NCBI RefSeq assembly: GCF_016862555.1
Contig: NZ_BONE01000022.1
Span: 1-64,000, forward strand
Length of the DNA: 64,000 bases
Origin: Asanoa siamensis
GTDB lineage: Bacteria > Actinomycetota > Actinomycetes > Mycobacteriales > Micromonosporaceae
Direction of reading: 5' to 3'
The notes beneath the pieces were generated by a model. The model did no database searches. It worked only from the letters and a program-made list of their open reading frames with translations, and had not been told where the DNA came from. Of the stretch, positions 53,716-63,141 are shown piece after piece. Positions within the stretch are counted from its first letter, which is position 1. The number at the start of each line of letters is the position of its first letter. The position numbers were made by a program, and so were the translations under genes.

Positions 53716-54579
53716 GTGGACTTCCAGCGACTGGCCTACTTCGTCGCCGTCGCCGAGCACGGCAGCGTCAGCGGTGCGGCGGCGGCACTGCACGTCGCGC
53801 AACCCTCGCTCTCGCAGTCGATCCGCGCGCTCGAACGCGACCTCGGCGTGACGCTCTTCGACCGGCGGCACCGCGGCCTCGCGCTCACGCCCGACGGCAA
53901 GGCCCTCCTCGACCCCGCCCGCCGGGTGCTCGACGACCTCGCCACCGCCCGGGCCGCCGTGCGCGACAAGGACGTGCTCACCCTGGCCGTGCACGACATG
54001 CTCGCGATGGATCTCGGCGACGTGCTGGCCGGCCTCCGGACGGCCCACCCGGACCTGTCCGTGCGGCTCGTCGCACCCAGGAACGAGGACGAGATCGTCC
54101 GCCTGCTGGCCGACGGGCAGTGCGCGGCCGGCCTGACCTACCTGCCGGTGCGGCACCCGGAGTTGCGCGGTCACCCGCTCGGCGCGCGGAGCGTGGCCCT
54201 GATCCTGCCGCCGGCGGAGCACGACAGGCCCGACCCGGTGCCGCTGCGGGACCTCGCTGGCATGGCGGTCGTCGACACACTGCGGGTATCCAGCGCCGCC
54301 CGCACGACCATCCGCGCGGCGCTCGCCGCGCACGACGTGGTCATGCGCCCGGCCGTCCGCAGCGCGCACCGCGAGGCGATCGTCCCGCTGGTGCTGGCGG
54401 GCGCGGGCGCGGCATTCGTCTCGGGACCGTACGCGGACGAGGCCGCCCGGCAGGGGGCCGTGGTCCGCCGGCTCGACCCGCCGATCGACGTCACCTACGG
54501 TCTGCTGTTCCGCGCCGGCCCTCGGCCGGGCACGGCGAGCCTCCTCCTCCACCACATGGCGCGCCGCCGGCGCCGATAG
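53716..54579 (+). CDS. LysR-family transcriptional regulator
   Basis: 287 residues from a GTG two bases after the previous LysR stop. DNA-binding region: FQRLAYFVAVAEHGSVSGAA and HVAQPSLSQSIRALERDLGV. The effector domain includes LTLAVHDMLAMDLGDVLAGL and VLAGAGAAFVSGPYADEAA. It shares residues and layout with the upstream LysR (for instance the YGLL/YGLV ending), so the two are probably tandem paralogues. The DUF3311/symporter pair starts 99 bases downstream and is a plausible target. Confidence 0.9.
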   Translation: MDFQRLAYFVAVAEHGSVSGAAAALHVAQPSLSQSIRALERDLGVTLFDRRHRGLALTPDGKALLDPARRVLDDLATARAAVRDKDVLTLAVHDMLAMDLGDVLAGLRTAHPDLSVRLVAPRNEDEIVRLLADGQCAAGLTYLPVRHPELRGHPLGARSVALILPPAEHDRPDPVPLRDLAGMAVVDTLRVSSAARTTIRAALAAHDVVMRPAVRSAHREAIVPLVLAGAGAAFVSGPYADEAARQGAVVRRLDPPIDVTYGLLFRAGPRPGTASLLLHHMARRRRR

Positions 54580-54677
54580 GTCCACCGCGCACCACCCACC
54601 TATGGGGACAGTGACGTTTCGTCTTTGCTTTCTCGGTGCCCACCGTTTGTGATCGACCGGACACCGAGGAGGAGATC

Positions 54678-54893
54678 ATGACCCGGCGCGCTCGGCCCTC
54701 CCGGGCCTGGCACCTGCTGTTGGTGCCGCCGACGGTCGCTCCGCTGCTGACGCCGCTCTACAACCGGATCGAGCCGACGCTCTGGGGCCTGCCGTTCTTC
54801 TACTGGTACCAACTGATGTGCGCGGTCCTCGCGATCGTCCTCATCATGATCGTGCACCTAGCGACGCGAGACCGGCGGCCCGGATGGCGGTGA
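54678..54893 (+). CDS. DUF3311 small membrane protein
   Basis: 71 residues from the ATG at 54678, with GAGGAG just upstream. Two membrane helices: HLLLVPPTVAPLLTPLYNRI and FYWYQLMCAVLAIVLIMIVHLA, with conserved PLYNRxEPTLxGxPFFYWYQ between them, the DUF3311 signature. It overlaps the sodium:solute symporter gene by 10 bases. DUF3311 proteins regularly accompany such symporters and are thought to be accessory subunits. Confidence 0.88.
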   Translation: MTRRARPSRAWHLLLVPPTVAPLLTPLYNRIEPTLWGLPFFYWYQLMCAVLAIVLIMIVHLATRDRRPGWR

Positions 54894-56512
54894 CGGTCTT
54901 CGCGTCACTGCTCGGCGCGATGCTGCTGCTCGGTTTCGCGGCGGCCCGCTGGCGGCGCCCGGAAAGCATCCACACCCTCGAGGAGTGGGGCGTCGGCGGG
55001 CGGGCCTTCGGCAACTGGGTCACGTGGTTCCTGCTCGGCGGCACCATGTACACCGCCTACACGTTCGTCGCCGTCCCGGCGCTGACCTACGGCGTGGGCG
55101 CGGTCGGCTGGTTCGCGGTGCCGTTCGCCATCATCACCACCCCGCTGGCCTTCGTCTTCACGGCGCGGATCTGGTCGGTGGCGCACCGGCACGGCTTCCT
55201 GACGCCGGGGGAGTTCGCGGGAGCCCGGTTCGGCTCGCCGGGACTGGGCGCCCTCGTGGCGCTGACCGGCATCGTCGCCACCATGCCCTACGTCGCGGTC
55301 CAGTTGCTGGCGTTGCAGGCGGTCCTGCGTACCGTGGGCGTCACCGGCGAATGGCCGCTGCTCGCCGCCGTCGGCGTCGTGTCGCTGAGCACCTTCCGCT
55401 CCGGCCTGCGCGCGCCCGCGCTGCTCTCCATCGCCAAGGACGTGCTGCTCGCCTGGGTCGTCGTCTCGGCCCTGCTGGTGGTGACGATGTCGAGCGGCTG
55501 GGACGCCATCTTCCGCCGGGCCGAGGGCTGGTTCGCGACCACTCCCTCGCCGGGCGACGGCCTGCTGCTCCCCGACGCGGGCCAACTCGGCTTCGTCACC
55601 CTGGTGATCGGCTCGGTGCTCTCGGTCTTCGCATACCCGCACGCCGTGACCGGGATGCTCGCGGCGAAGGACCGCGCGACGGTACGCCGTAACATCGCCG
55701 CCGCGCCCGTCTACTGCCTGGTGCTCGGGCTGATGGGGCTGCTGGGCTTCTTCGCCCTGGCCGAGGGCATCCGGCCGATCGACGGCGACCTCAACACCGT
55801 GATGCCGCGGATGTTCCAGCAGCTCTTCCCGGCGTGGTCGGCGGGCATCGCGTACGCGGCCCTGGCGGTCGCGGCGCTCATCCCCGCGGCTGTCATGTCC
55901 ATCTCGGCCGCCAACGCGTTCACCCGCTCCATCTACCGCACCTACCTGCGGCCGGACGCGCCGCCGGCGGAGGAGGCCCGGGTGAGCCGGTGGACTTCGC
56001 TCGTGGTCAAGTTCGGCGCGGTGGCGTTCATCGTGCTGCTGCGACCGTCGTACGCCGTCGACCTGCAACTCATCGGCGGGGTGGTGATCCTGCAGACGAT
56101 CCCGGCGGTCTTCCTCGGCCTGCTCACGGCCTGGTTCGACCGGCGGGCCCTGATCGCCGGCCTGGGGACCGGCCTCGCGGTGGGCGTCGCCCTGCTCTGG
56201 GACGTCCAGCAGGTCGGCGCCGGCGGCCGCGTCGTCAAGGCGCACTTCGGCGGCTCCAGCATGCCGCTCGGCGACACCGGTGCGACCGTCTACGTCGGGC
56301 TCGTGGCGCTGGCGGTCAACCTGCTCGTGGTGACGGTGCTGACCCTGTTGCTGCGCCTGTTGCGGGTGCCGCGGGGCCGGGACGCGACCAGCCCGGCCGA
56401 CTACACCGCCGACGCGGACGATCCGATGATCAAGCGGCTCGACGAGATCCTCGACGGGCTGCCGGCCCGGCCGGGCGGCGCCCACGCCGCGGTCAGCCGA
56501 AGCGGCCGGTGA
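54884..56512 (+). CDS. sodium:solute symporter (SSS family)
   Basis: 542 residues from the ATG at 54884 with about 13 membrane helices. Family features: [20 protein letters not shown] near the N-terminus, then [15 protein letters not shown] and [20 protein letters not shown] proteins take up organic acids, sugars or amino acids with sodium. The DUF3311 partner resembles those of acetate/pyruvate or monocarboxylate carriers, but the substrate is not fixed here. It overlaps the convergent pstB gene by 20 bases at its 3' end, and could be controlled by the two LysR proteins upstream. Confidence 0.9.
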   Translation: MAVTVFASLLGAMLLLGFAAARWRRPESIHTLEEWGVGGRAFGNWVTWFLLGGTMYTAYTFVAVPALTYGVGAVGWFAVPFAIITTPLAFVFTARIWSVAHRHGFLTPGEFAGARFGSPGLGALVALTGIVATMPYVAVQLLALQAVLRTVGVTGEWPLLAAVGVVSLSTFRSGLRAPALLSIAKDVLLAWVVVSALLVVTMSSGWDAIFRRAEGWFATTPSPGDGLLLPDAGQLGFVTLVIGSVLSVFAYPHAVTGMLAAKDRATVRRNIAAAPVYCLVLGLMGLLGFFALAEGIRPIDGDLNTVMPRMFQQLFPAWSAGIAYAALAVAALIPAAVMSISAANAFTRSIYRTYLRPDAPPAEEARVSRWTSLVVKFGAVAFIVLLRPSYAVDLQLIGGVVILQTIPAVFLGLLTAWFDRRALIAGLGTGLAVGVALLWDVQQVGAGGRVVKAHFGGSSMPLGDTGATVYVGLVALAVNLLVVTVLTLLLRLLRVPRGRDATSPADYTADADDPMIKRLDEILDGLPARPGGAHAAVSRSGR

Positions 56513-57269
56513 TGTAGTCCTCGGTCTTCTTCTCGGACGGGCTGCTGAACATCTTCTGCGTCGTGTCGTACTCGACGAGCCGGCCCGGGTCACCGGTGCG
56601 GTCGATCGTGAAGAACGCGGTGCGGTCGCTGACGCGGGCGGCCTGCTGCATGTTGTGGGTGACGATGATGATCGTGTAGCTGTCCTTCAGCTTGAACATC
56701 AGGTCCTCGATCGCCAGCGTCGAGATCGGGTCGAGCGCCGAGCACGGCTCGTCCATGAGCACGACCTGGGGCTCGACCGCGATCGTCCGCGCGATGCAGA
56801 GCCGCTGCTGCTGGCCGCCCGACAGGCCCGCGCCGGGCTTGCCGAGGCGGTCCTTGACCTCGTCCCACAGGTTCGCGGAGACCAGGGCCTTCTCGGCGGC
56901 CTCCTGCAGCACCGACTTGCGGCGCACCCCGTTCAACCGGAGACCGGCGACCACGTTGTCGAAGATCGACATCGTCGGAAAGGGGTTCGGCCGCTGGAAC
57001 ACCATGCCGATCATCCGGCGTACGGCGGTGACGTCGACGTCCTTGGCGTAGATGTCCTCGTCGTCGACCGTCAGCCTGCCCTCCACCCGGGCGCCCGGGA
57101 GCACCTCGTGCATCCGGTTGATCGTGCGCAAAAACGTCGACTTGCCGCACCCCGACGGACCGATCAGCGCGGTCACCGACTTGGGCTCCACGTTCAGGTT
57201 GATGTCGTCGATCGCCTTGAATGACCCGTAATAGGCGGTGACCCCGGTCGCCTCGACACGCTTGGCCAT
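56493..57269 (-). CDS. pstB: phosphate ABC transporter ATP-binding protein PstB
   Basis: 258 residues from the ATG at 57269, the usual PstB length; an ATG nine bases earlier is less likely. Walker [10 protein letters not shown] at residues 37-45, signature [13 protein letters not shown], Walker [14 protein letters not shown] and switch His in VTHNMQQA. The RLNGVRRK and [11 protein letters not shown] stretches are typical of PstB rather than other importers. It drives the PstA/PstC channel. It is the last gene of pstSCAB, and no phoU follows on this strand since the symporter gene converges. Confidence 0.95.
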   Translation of the reverse strand: MAKRVEATGVTAYYGSFKAIDDINLNVEPKSVTALIGPSGCGKSTFLRTINRMHEVLPGARVEGRLTVDDEDIYAKDVDVTAVRRMIGMVFQRPNPFPTMSIFDNVVAGLRLNGVRRKSVLQEAAEKALVSANLWDEVKDRLGKPGAGLSGGQQQRLCIARTIAVEPQVVLMDEPCSALDPISTLAIEDLMFKLKDSYTIIIVTHNMQQAARVSDRTAFFTIDRTGDPGRLVEYDTTQKMFSSPSEKKTEDYITGRFG

Positions 57270-57296
57270 TGCTCTCAACCATTTCCGTGGCGGATG

Positions 57297-58379
57297 TCAA
57301 CGAGAGATGCGGTTGCGCCTGGCGAAAAGCTTGGCGACGACGGTGAGGATGAGCACGAGTGCCACCAGAGTGAGCGCCGCTGTCCAGGCACGGGGTGGTG
57401 CGAATCTGGAGGCGTCGCTCGCCTGCTGGAAAACGAACAGGGAGAGCGACGACTGGTTGTTGTTGAAAGGATTGATGTTGACGGCAGCGGTGCCGCCTGC
57501 CACCAAAAGTACCGGTGCCGTCTCACCCGCGGCACGTGCTATGGACAACATGATGCCCGTGATGATGCCGGGTAGGGCGGTGGGGATCACCACCCGCAGG
57601 ATCGTCTTCCATTTGGGTACGCCCAGCGCGTAGGCGCCCTCCCGCAGCGGCGCGGGCACCAGCCGGAGCATCTCCTCGGTCGACCGCACGATCGTCGGCA
57701 GCATCAGCACGCTTAGCGCGAGCGCCGCCGCGAAGCCGGAGAACTGCGGCTGGCCGTTGTTGTAGATCGGCGAGACCAGCAGGACCCAGAACGACAGGAT
57801 GAACAGGCCGGCGACGATCGACGGGATGCCGGTCATGACGTCGACGAAGAACCGGATCAGGGTCGTGAACTTGCCGCGGCCGTACTCGACGATATAGATG
57901 GCCGCCGCCACACCGAGCGGGATGGTGATCGCCGCGGCGATGGCCACCTGCTCCAGCGTGCCGATGATCGCGTGCACGGCGCCGCCGTCCGGGTCCCGGG
58001 CACCGATGTTGTTGAGCGAGGTGGAGAAGAAGTTCGCGTCGAACCGCTCGGCGCCCTTGGAGATCAGGGTCCAGACGACCGAGACCAGCGGCACCAGGGC
58101 GAGGATGAACGCCGATGCGATCAGCGTGCTCCAGGTGCGGTCCCGGGCCGCCCGGCGCCCCTCGATCCGGTTGACCACCGCGAAGGCCCCGACGAGGTAG
58201 AGGAACGCGGCCATGACCAGCATCAGGACCCAGCCGCCGATGCCGGCGCCGTAGCAGACGGCGGCCGCCACCCCGAGCGCGACAGCGGCGACGCCGACGA
58301 GCGCGACGAGGGGCGTACGCCGCCGGCGCAGCATGGGGTCCTGACCCGGCGCGAACGACGGCGACGTCACCGTGCTCAT
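57297..58379 (-). CDS. pstA: phosphate ABC transporter permease PstA
   Basis: 360 residues, longer than the E. coli protein because of two extra N-terminal helices, as in other actinomycetes. The inner-membrane domain shows GKFTTLIRFFVDVMTGIPSI, the loop EGAYALGVPKWKTILRVVIP and ARAAGETAPVLLVAGG. It pairs with PstC to form the phosphate channel. The start overlaps the pstC stop by ATGA and pstB follows after 27 bases. Confidence 0.95.
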   Translation of the reverse strand: MSTVTSPSFAPGQDPMLRRRRTPLVALVGVAAVALGVAAAVCYGAGIGGWVLMLVMAAFLYLVGAFAVVNRIEGRRAARDRTWSTLIASAFILALVPLVSVVWTLISKGAERFDANFFSTSLNNIGARDPDGGAVHAIIGTLEQVAIAAAITIPLGVAAAIYIVEYGRGKFTTLIRFFVDVMTGIPSIVAGLFILSFWVLLVSPIYNNGQPQFSGFAAALALSVLMLPTIVRSTEEMLRLVPAPLREGAYALGVPKWKTILRVVIPTALPGIITGIMLSIARAAGETAPVLLVAGGTAAVNINPFNNNQSSLSLFVFQQASDASRFAPPRAWTAALTLVALVLILTVVAKLFARRNRISR

Positions 58380-59359
58380 GCCGCCGACTCGGTGAACTCG
58401 CGGCGCCGATAGATGATCACGCGGGCCGCCATGTTGACCACGAGCGTGATGGCGAACAGCACCAGGCCCGACGCGATCAACGCGCCGCGGCCGATCTCGC
58501 CCGCCTCACCGAAGCCGTTGGCGATGTTGGCGGCGATCGAGTTGCCGCCGTTCTCGATGATGTTGAAGGTGATCTCGTTGATGAAGCCGAGCGTCAGCGC
58601 GAGCGCGATCGTCTCGCCCAGCGCGCGGCCCAGGCCCAGCATGATCGAGGCGATCACGCCGGCCCGCCCGTACGGCAGCACCGAGGTCCGGATCATCTCC
58701 CACCGCGTCGCGCCGAGCGAGAGCGCCGCCTCCTGGTCGGGAACCGGGGTCTGCAGGAAGACCTCGCGCGACAGCGACGTGATGATCGGCAGGACCATGA
58801 TGGCCAGCACGAGGCCGCCGAGCAGGAACGACCGGCCGAACGGCCCGTCGCCGCCGAAGAACGGCAGCCAACTGAAGTAGTCGTTGAGCCAGATCGAGAA
58901 GGTCCGGACCGGCCGGATGAAGACGGTGAACCCCCACAGCCCGAAGACCACGCTCGGCACGGCCGCCAGCAGGTCGATCAGGAACCCGAACGTCGTGGCG
59001 ACGCGGCGGTGGGCGTAGTGCGACAGGTAGAGCGCGATCCCGAGCGCGATCGGCACCGCGACGACCAGCGCGATCACCGAGGTGACCAGGGTGCCCCAGG
59101 CGATCGCGGCGATGCCGAAGACCGGCGGGGTCTGGTTCGGGAACCATTCGGTCTCGGTGATGAAGTTGGCGGTGTCGGCCCGCAGCGCCGGCACCGCTTC
59201 GTTGATCAGGAAGGCCGTGATCGCGACGATGATCACGAGCACCAGCGTGCCCGCGGCGAGGGTTCCGGTGCGGAAGACGGTCTCCGCACCGAAACCCTTG
59301 CGCCGCGGCAGTTGCCCACCGCCGGACGGGGCGGGCGTGTCCACGCCCGGGTCGGACAT
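58376..59359 (-). CDS. pstC: phosphate ABC transporter permease PstC
   Basis: 327 residues. Six hydrophobic segments; cytoplasmic loop EAALSLGATRWEMIRTSVLP and GRALGETIALALTLGF, the PstC signatures. The N-terminus is soluble and Gly/Pro-rich before the first helix. It is the second gene of the operon, starting 18 bases after pstS and overlapping pstA by four bases. Confidence 0.95.
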   Translation of the reverse strand: MSDPGVDTPAPSGGGQLPRRKGFGAETVFRTGTLAAGTLVLVIIVAITAFLINEAVPALRADTANFITETEWFPNQTPPVFGIAAIAWGTLVTSVIALVVAVPIALGIALYLSHYAHRRVATTFGFLIDLLAAVPSVVFGLWGFTVFIRPVRTFSIWLNDYFSWLPFFGGDGPFGRSFLLGGLVLAIMVLPIITSLSREVFLQTPVPDQEAALSLGATRWEMIRTSVLPYGRAGVIASIMLGLGRALGETIALALTLGFINEITFNIIENGGNSIAANIANGFGEAGEIGRGALIASGLVLFAITLVVNMAARVIIYRRREFTESAA

Positions 59360-59377
59360 CTGGGTGCCGGCCCGGGG

Positions 59378-60475
59378 TCAGGAGATGCTGTTGGCGGCGG
59401 CCTGGACCCGCGGCTGCAGGCTGCCCGGCAGCGGCGCGTAGCCGAGGCCGTTGAGCACGCCCTGGCCCTCACCGCTCGCCGTGTAGTCCAGGAAGCCCTT
59501 GATCAGCGGGGTCTTCCCCGCCGGGCCGCCCGCGCTGCAGGCGATCTCGTAGGTGACCAGCACGATCGGGTACGCACCCGCGGTGTTGGTCGTGTAGTTG
59601 ATCGTGAGCGGGAGGTTGTTGCCCGAGCCGGTGACCTGGGCGCCCTCGATGGTCTTGCTCGCGGCCTCCGGGGTCAGCTCCTGGAACTGTCCGGCACCGT
59701 TCTGGATCTTCGCCATGTTGAGGCCGGCGTTCTCGGCGAACGACAGTTCCATGTAGCCGATGGACCCGTCGGTGGAGCTCACCGACTGCGCGACGCCGTC
59801 GGAGCCCTTCGAGCCGGTGCCACCGGGCGCCTTCCACGCCTGGCCCGCACCGAAGGTCCAACTCGACCCGGCGGCGGCGGTCAGGTAGTTGGTGAAGTTG
59901 CCGGTCGTACCCGACTCGTCGGAGCGGTGCACGGTCTGGATCGTCTCGGACGGCAACGAGGCGCCGGGGTTGTCGGCCTTGATGGCGTCGTCGTCCCACT
60001 GCGTGATGGAGCCACCGAAGATCCCGGCCAGCGTCTGCGGCTTGAGCTGCAGATTGTCGACACCCGAGAGGTTGTACGCGACGGCGATCGGGCCGACCAC
60101 CATGGGCAGGTTGATCGCGGGGTTGCCACCGCACCGGGCGTTCGCCTGGGGCTGCTGCGCGGAGGTCAGCGCCGTGTCCGAGCCGGCGAAGTCGGCCGTG
60201 CCGGAGATGAACGCCTGCACGCCCGCGCCGGAGCCGGACGGCTCGTAGTTGATGGTCGCGCCGCTGCATTGCTGCTGGTAGTTCTTGCGCCACTCGTCCA
60301 TGGCGTTCTTCTGCGCGGAGGAACCCTGGGCGTTGAGCGTGCCGGTCGCACAGTTGATCTTCCAGACCGCCGCCACGGTCGCGCCGGTGTCGTTGCTGTC
60401 CACTCCGCACGCGCTGAGGGCGAGAGCCGCCGTCAGCGCGACACAGGCGACGGTGCCGTGCCGCTGGACCTTCAC
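59378..60475 (-). CDS. pstS: phosphate-binding lipoprotein PstS
   Basis: 365 residues from the GTG at 60475 (AAGGGA nine bases upstream), giving a lipoprotein signal with lipobox LSAC. An ATG 57 bases earlier would add residues before the signal. Phosphate-binding motifs are visible: GSSAQKNAMDEW, EPSGSGAGVQAFISG, DFAGSDTALT and HRSDESGTTGNFTNY, with Ser/Thr and Arg/Asp ligands. It binds phosphate outside the membrane and starts the pst operon. Expression is expected under phosphate limitation, but I find no clear PHO box upstream. Confidence 0.95.
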   Translation of the reverse strand: MKVQRHGTVACVALTAALALSACGVDSNDTGATVAAVWKINCATGTLNAQGSSAQKNAMDEWRKNYQQQCSGATINYEPSGSGAGVQAFISGTADFAGSDTALTSAQQPQANARCGGNPAINLPMVVGPIAVAYNLSGVDNLQLKPQTLAGIFGGSITQWDDDAIKADNPGASLPSETIQTVHRSDESGTTGNFTNYLTAAAGSSWTFGAGQAWKAPGGTGSKGSDGVAQSVSSTDGSIGYMELSFAENAGLNMAKIQNGAGQFQELTPEAASKTIEGAQVTGSGNNLPLTINYTTNTAGAYPIVLVTYEIACSAGGPAGKTPLIKGFLDYTASGEGQGVLNGLGYAPLPGSLQPRVQAAANSIS

Positions 60476-60652
60476 CTGACAGGATCCCTTCGAAGCTGTT
60501 GCTCCTGCTGGCGGACGAGTTTTCGCCGCCAAGCAGAGTTAAGAACAGCTCTACCGGAGTCCGCGGGAAGATCCGACAAAACACATTTGATTGCCGAAAC
60601 CGGCCTAGACTGACCGGAAGGCCCGCATCAGATCACGCGCCCCGGATACGCG

Positions 60653-60684
60653 ACGGCCGCCGGGGCAGGGTGCCCGGCGGCCGT
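60653..60684 (-). terminator. hairpin terminator after the lipoprotein gene
   Basis: Perfect 12-base arms (ACGGCCGCCGGG and complement) with an eight-base loop, starting 12 bases after the stop of the lipoprotein gene read on the minus strand. There is no T-run. It separates that gene from the pstS leader. Confidence 0.75.
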
Positions 60685-60695
60685 GTGCTGGTGCG

Positions 60696-61445
60696 TCAGT
60701 TGCCGGTCAGCTTGTCGAAGTCGACGACGTCCTTCGCGGCCGGGGCCTTGATGCCCTGGTCCTTGCCGAAGTCGCTGAACGCCAGCGAGCCGCCCTCGGT
60801 CTCGCTCTCCAGGAGCACCGGGTACGGCTCGCCCGTCGTCGCGATCCAGAGCTTGTCCTTGGTGCTGCCGCCGTCCAGCAGGGCGATCGCCTCGACGCCG
60901 TTGACCTGCTTGGTCTCACCCTTGGTCACGGTGCCGCCGGCGTCGAGCAGTTCGTCGAGGTTGGCCAGCGCGAACAGGTCCGACAGGTCCTGGTCCTTGG
61001 CGGAGATCTTGGCCCACTTCTTGCCCATCATCTGGACGAGCGTCTTACCGGCCTCACCGCCCGCGTTCACGGTCCAGAACTTCGCGTCGGGGCGGATGAA
61101 CTGCAGGCCGTCGACGGCGAGGATCTCGACCGTGCCCTGGTCCTTGCCCACCGAGACCTTGCCCATCACCTCGTTGCCGTTGAGCTTGAGGTCCATCGTG
61201 ATGGTCTCGCCCTCTTCGACGAGGCTGCCCTTGAGCCGGTACGACTTCGCTTCCTTGATCGCCGCGCGCGAGTCCGCCAGGATCTCGTCGGCCGGCTTGT
61301 CGGCGATGCCCGCGGCCGCGGTCGGCGACGCGGAGGTCGCGGCCGCCGCCGGGGTGGCCCCGCCGTCGTCCTTGGCGCCACAGCCCGCGAGCAGCGCGGC
61401 CGCCACAGCGACCGGAATCACCCATTTGATCGGAACGGTCCTCAT
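60696..61445 (-). CDS. LppX/LprG-like lipoprotein
   Basis: 249 residues from the ATG at 61445 (MRTVPIKWVIPVAVAAALLA) with lipobox LAGC. The mature part has KSYRLKGSLVEEGETITMDL, GKVSVGKDQGTVEILAVDG and KLWIATTGEPYPVLLESE, the curved antiparallel sheet of LppX/LprG or LolA-like proteins. Such proteins bind lipids in the cell wall of mycolata, and in other actinomycetes have unknown roles. A longer frame to 61826 is not used: it overlaps the divergent methyltransferase gene and has no site. It lies between pstS and the methyltransferase and is transcribed alone. Confidence 0.82.
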   Translation of the reverse strand: MRTVPIKWVIPVAVAAALLAGCGAKDDGGATPAAAATSASPTAAAGIADKPADEILADSRAAIKEAKSYRLKGSLVEEGETITMDLKLNGNEVMGKVSVGKDQGTVEILAVDGLQFIRPDAKFWTVNAGGEAGKTLVQMMGKKWAKISAKDQDLSDLFALANLDELLDAGGTVTKGETKQVNGVEAIALLDGGSTKDKLWIATTGEPYPVLLESETEGGSLAFSDFGKDQGIKAPAAKDVVDFDKLTGN

Positions 61446-61641
61446 CAGAGCCTGTGCCCTTCTACCCCCGTTCGGGACCACGTCTCGAACGTCTCTGGAT
61501 GGTGCGTGCGCGCGCAGGCTAGGGCGCGCGGGGTTCACAGCACAAATCCAGTTCACGTTCAGCCGGTACGCCAGATGTGCGGCGTCCCGTCGCGAATGAC
61601 TAGATTGGTGGGCGTCGTTGCCGAGAAGGGGAGGCGTGGTC

Positions 61642-62454
61642 ATGTCGCAGGAGCCCGCGGAGTGGGCACCACCGGGGATCGACGTGACGGTCCCGCACTC
61701 CGCCCGCATGTACGACTGGTGGATCGGCGGTAAGGACAACTTCGCCGCCGACCGGGCGATGGGCGCGGCGTTCGCGGAGGCGATCCCGAGCATCCGCACG
61801 ATGGCGCGGGCCAACCGGGCGTTCATGCACCGCGCGGTCCGTCACCTGGCCGCGGCCGGGGTGCGGCAGTTCCTCGACATCGGCACGGGCATCCCGACGC
61901 AGCCCAACGTCCACCAGATCGCCGAGGAGACCGGCGCGCCGACCCGGGTGGTCTACGTGGACAACGACCCGATCGTGCTGGCCCACGCGCGCGCGTTGCA
62001 GGTCAGCGGCGAGCACGGGCGCACCGCCTACATCGACGCCGACCTGCGCGAGCCCGACAAGATCCTGGCCCACCCGGAGTTGCGCGGGACGCTCGACCTC
62101 GACCAGCCGGTCGGGCTGCTGCTGATCGCGGTGCTGATGCTGCTGTCCGACGAGGACGACCCGTACGCCGTGGTCCGCACGCTCTTCGACGCCCTGCCCT
62201 CCGGCAGTTACGTCGCGATCACCCACCCCGGCCAGGATTTCGACCCGGCGGCGATGGCGGCGGTCGTCGCGGCCGCGACGCAGGGCGGGCTGACCCTCGT
62301 GCCGCGCGACCGCGCCGCGGTGACCCGCTTCCTCGACGGCGCGGAGCCGGTCGACCCGGGCGTGGTCCCGGTCCTGTCGTGGCGCCCCGACGGCCCGCCG
62401 CCCGAGGACCCGAACGCGGCCTATTACTGGGCGGGCATCGCCCGCAAGCCCTGA
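61642..62454 (+). CDS. S-adenosylmethionine-dependent methyltransferase (Methyltransf_19/DUF574 type)
   Basis: 270 residues from the ATG at 61642, with GAAGGGGAGG upstream. Opening PPGIDVTVPHSARMYDWWIG is typical of this actinobacterial family. The SAM motif is FLDIGTGIPTQPNVHQIA near residue 88, with VVYVDNDPIVLAHARAL after it. It probably methylates a small molecule. The substrate is unknown. A hydrolase follows eight bases later, so the two may form an operon. Confidence 0.88.
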   Translation: MSQEPAEWAPPGIDVTVPHSARMYDWWIGGKDNFAADRAMGAAFAEAIPSIRTMARANRAFMHRAVRHLAAAGVRQFLDIGTGIPTQPNVHQIAEETGAPTRVVYVDNDPIVLAHARALQVSGEHGRTAYIDADLREPDKILAHPELRGTLDLDQPVGLLLIAVLMLLSDEDDPYAVVRTLFDALPSGSYVAITHPGQDFDPAAMAAVVAAATQGGLTLVPRDRAAVTRFLDGAEPVDPGVVPVLSWRPDGPPPEDPNAAYYWAGIARKP

Positions 62455-62461
62455 CGCTCCC

Positions 62462-63073
62462 GTGCGGCCCCTGCTGCTCGTCCCCGGCGGGTTCTGGGAC
62501 GGGATGGACGGCGCGCTCTTCTGGGAACGGCCAGGTGTGGCCCCGTCGTTGCGCGGACACGGCTTCGAGGTGATCGTCGCGGAGCGCCTGGCCCGCGCGC
62601 GGAGGTGGGCCGACGAGGCCGCACACCTCGCGCGCGCGTTGCCCGACGGGCCCGTCACGGTGGTGGCCGGTTCCAACGGCTGCTCCGCCGCGGTGCGGCT
62701 GGTGCTGTCCCGGCCCGGCCGGGTGGCGCGGCTGCTGCTCGCCTGGCCGGCCACCGCCGGTGACGCCGAGGTCGACGGGCGCACCCGGTCGGGCCTTGCC
62801 GGGTCGGGCGCGCCGCCGTCGACGGTGGACGCACTGCTCGCGGGCGGCACGCTGCGCGGCGTCGACGACGAGGAGTTGGCCGGGCTGACGCTTCCGGTCG
62901 GCGTGCTGCCGTCGGTGCCGGACAACCCGACGCACCAGCGGCGTACGGTCGACGCCCTGCTGCGGCTCGTGCCGGGAGCGCGGGAGTTGCCCGGCTGCCC
63001 GGAGCCGCCGCGGCCGGAGTTCGCCGGACACCTCGCGGCGTTCACCGCCACGGTGGCCGCGTTCGCTTCCTAG
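62462..63073 (+). CDS. small alpha/beta-fold hydrolase
   Basis: 203 residues from a GTG. An oxyanion-type start (LLLVPGGFWDGMDG) is followed by the nucleophile elbow VVAGSNGCSAAVRL, in which Ser68 is in AGSNG. LLAWPATAGD follows on the next strand. It lacks a clear cap domain and is shorter than typical hydrolases. The catalytic His may be in the segment with PDNPTHQRR. A strong bidirectional hairpin lies directly after its stop. The substrate is unknown. Confidence 0.7.
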   Translation: MRPLLLVPGGFWDGMDGALFWERPGVAPSLRGHGFEVIVAERLARARRWADEAAHLARALPDGPVTVVAGSNGCSAAVRLVLSRPGRVARLLLAWPATAGDAEVDGRTRSGLAGSGAPPSTVDALLAGGTLRGVDDEELAGLTLPVGVLPSVPDNPTHQRRTVDALLRLVPGARELPGCPEPPRPEFAGHLAAFTATVAAFAS

Positions 63074-63081
63074 CGACAACG

Positions 63082-63127
63082 CCGCGAGGGCTCCCGACCG
63101 GCGTGGTGCCGGCGGGAGCCCTCGCGG
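63082..63127. terminator. bidirectional hairpin between convergent genes
   Basis: Perfect 15-base arms (CCGCGAGGGCTCCCG and complement) enclose an inner stem CCGGC-GTGGT-GCCGG, giving a near-continuous 20-pair hairpin. It lies in the 68-base gap between the convergent hydrolase and lamin-tail genes and should terminate both. Confidence 0.85.
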
Positions 63128-63141
63128 CTCGGTGCGATGGG

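Noticed and set aside
60476-60600. PHO box upstream of pstS
   Set aside because: A few GTTC and TTAACT words occur, but no clear direct repeats of the actinomycete PHO-box type could be shown.
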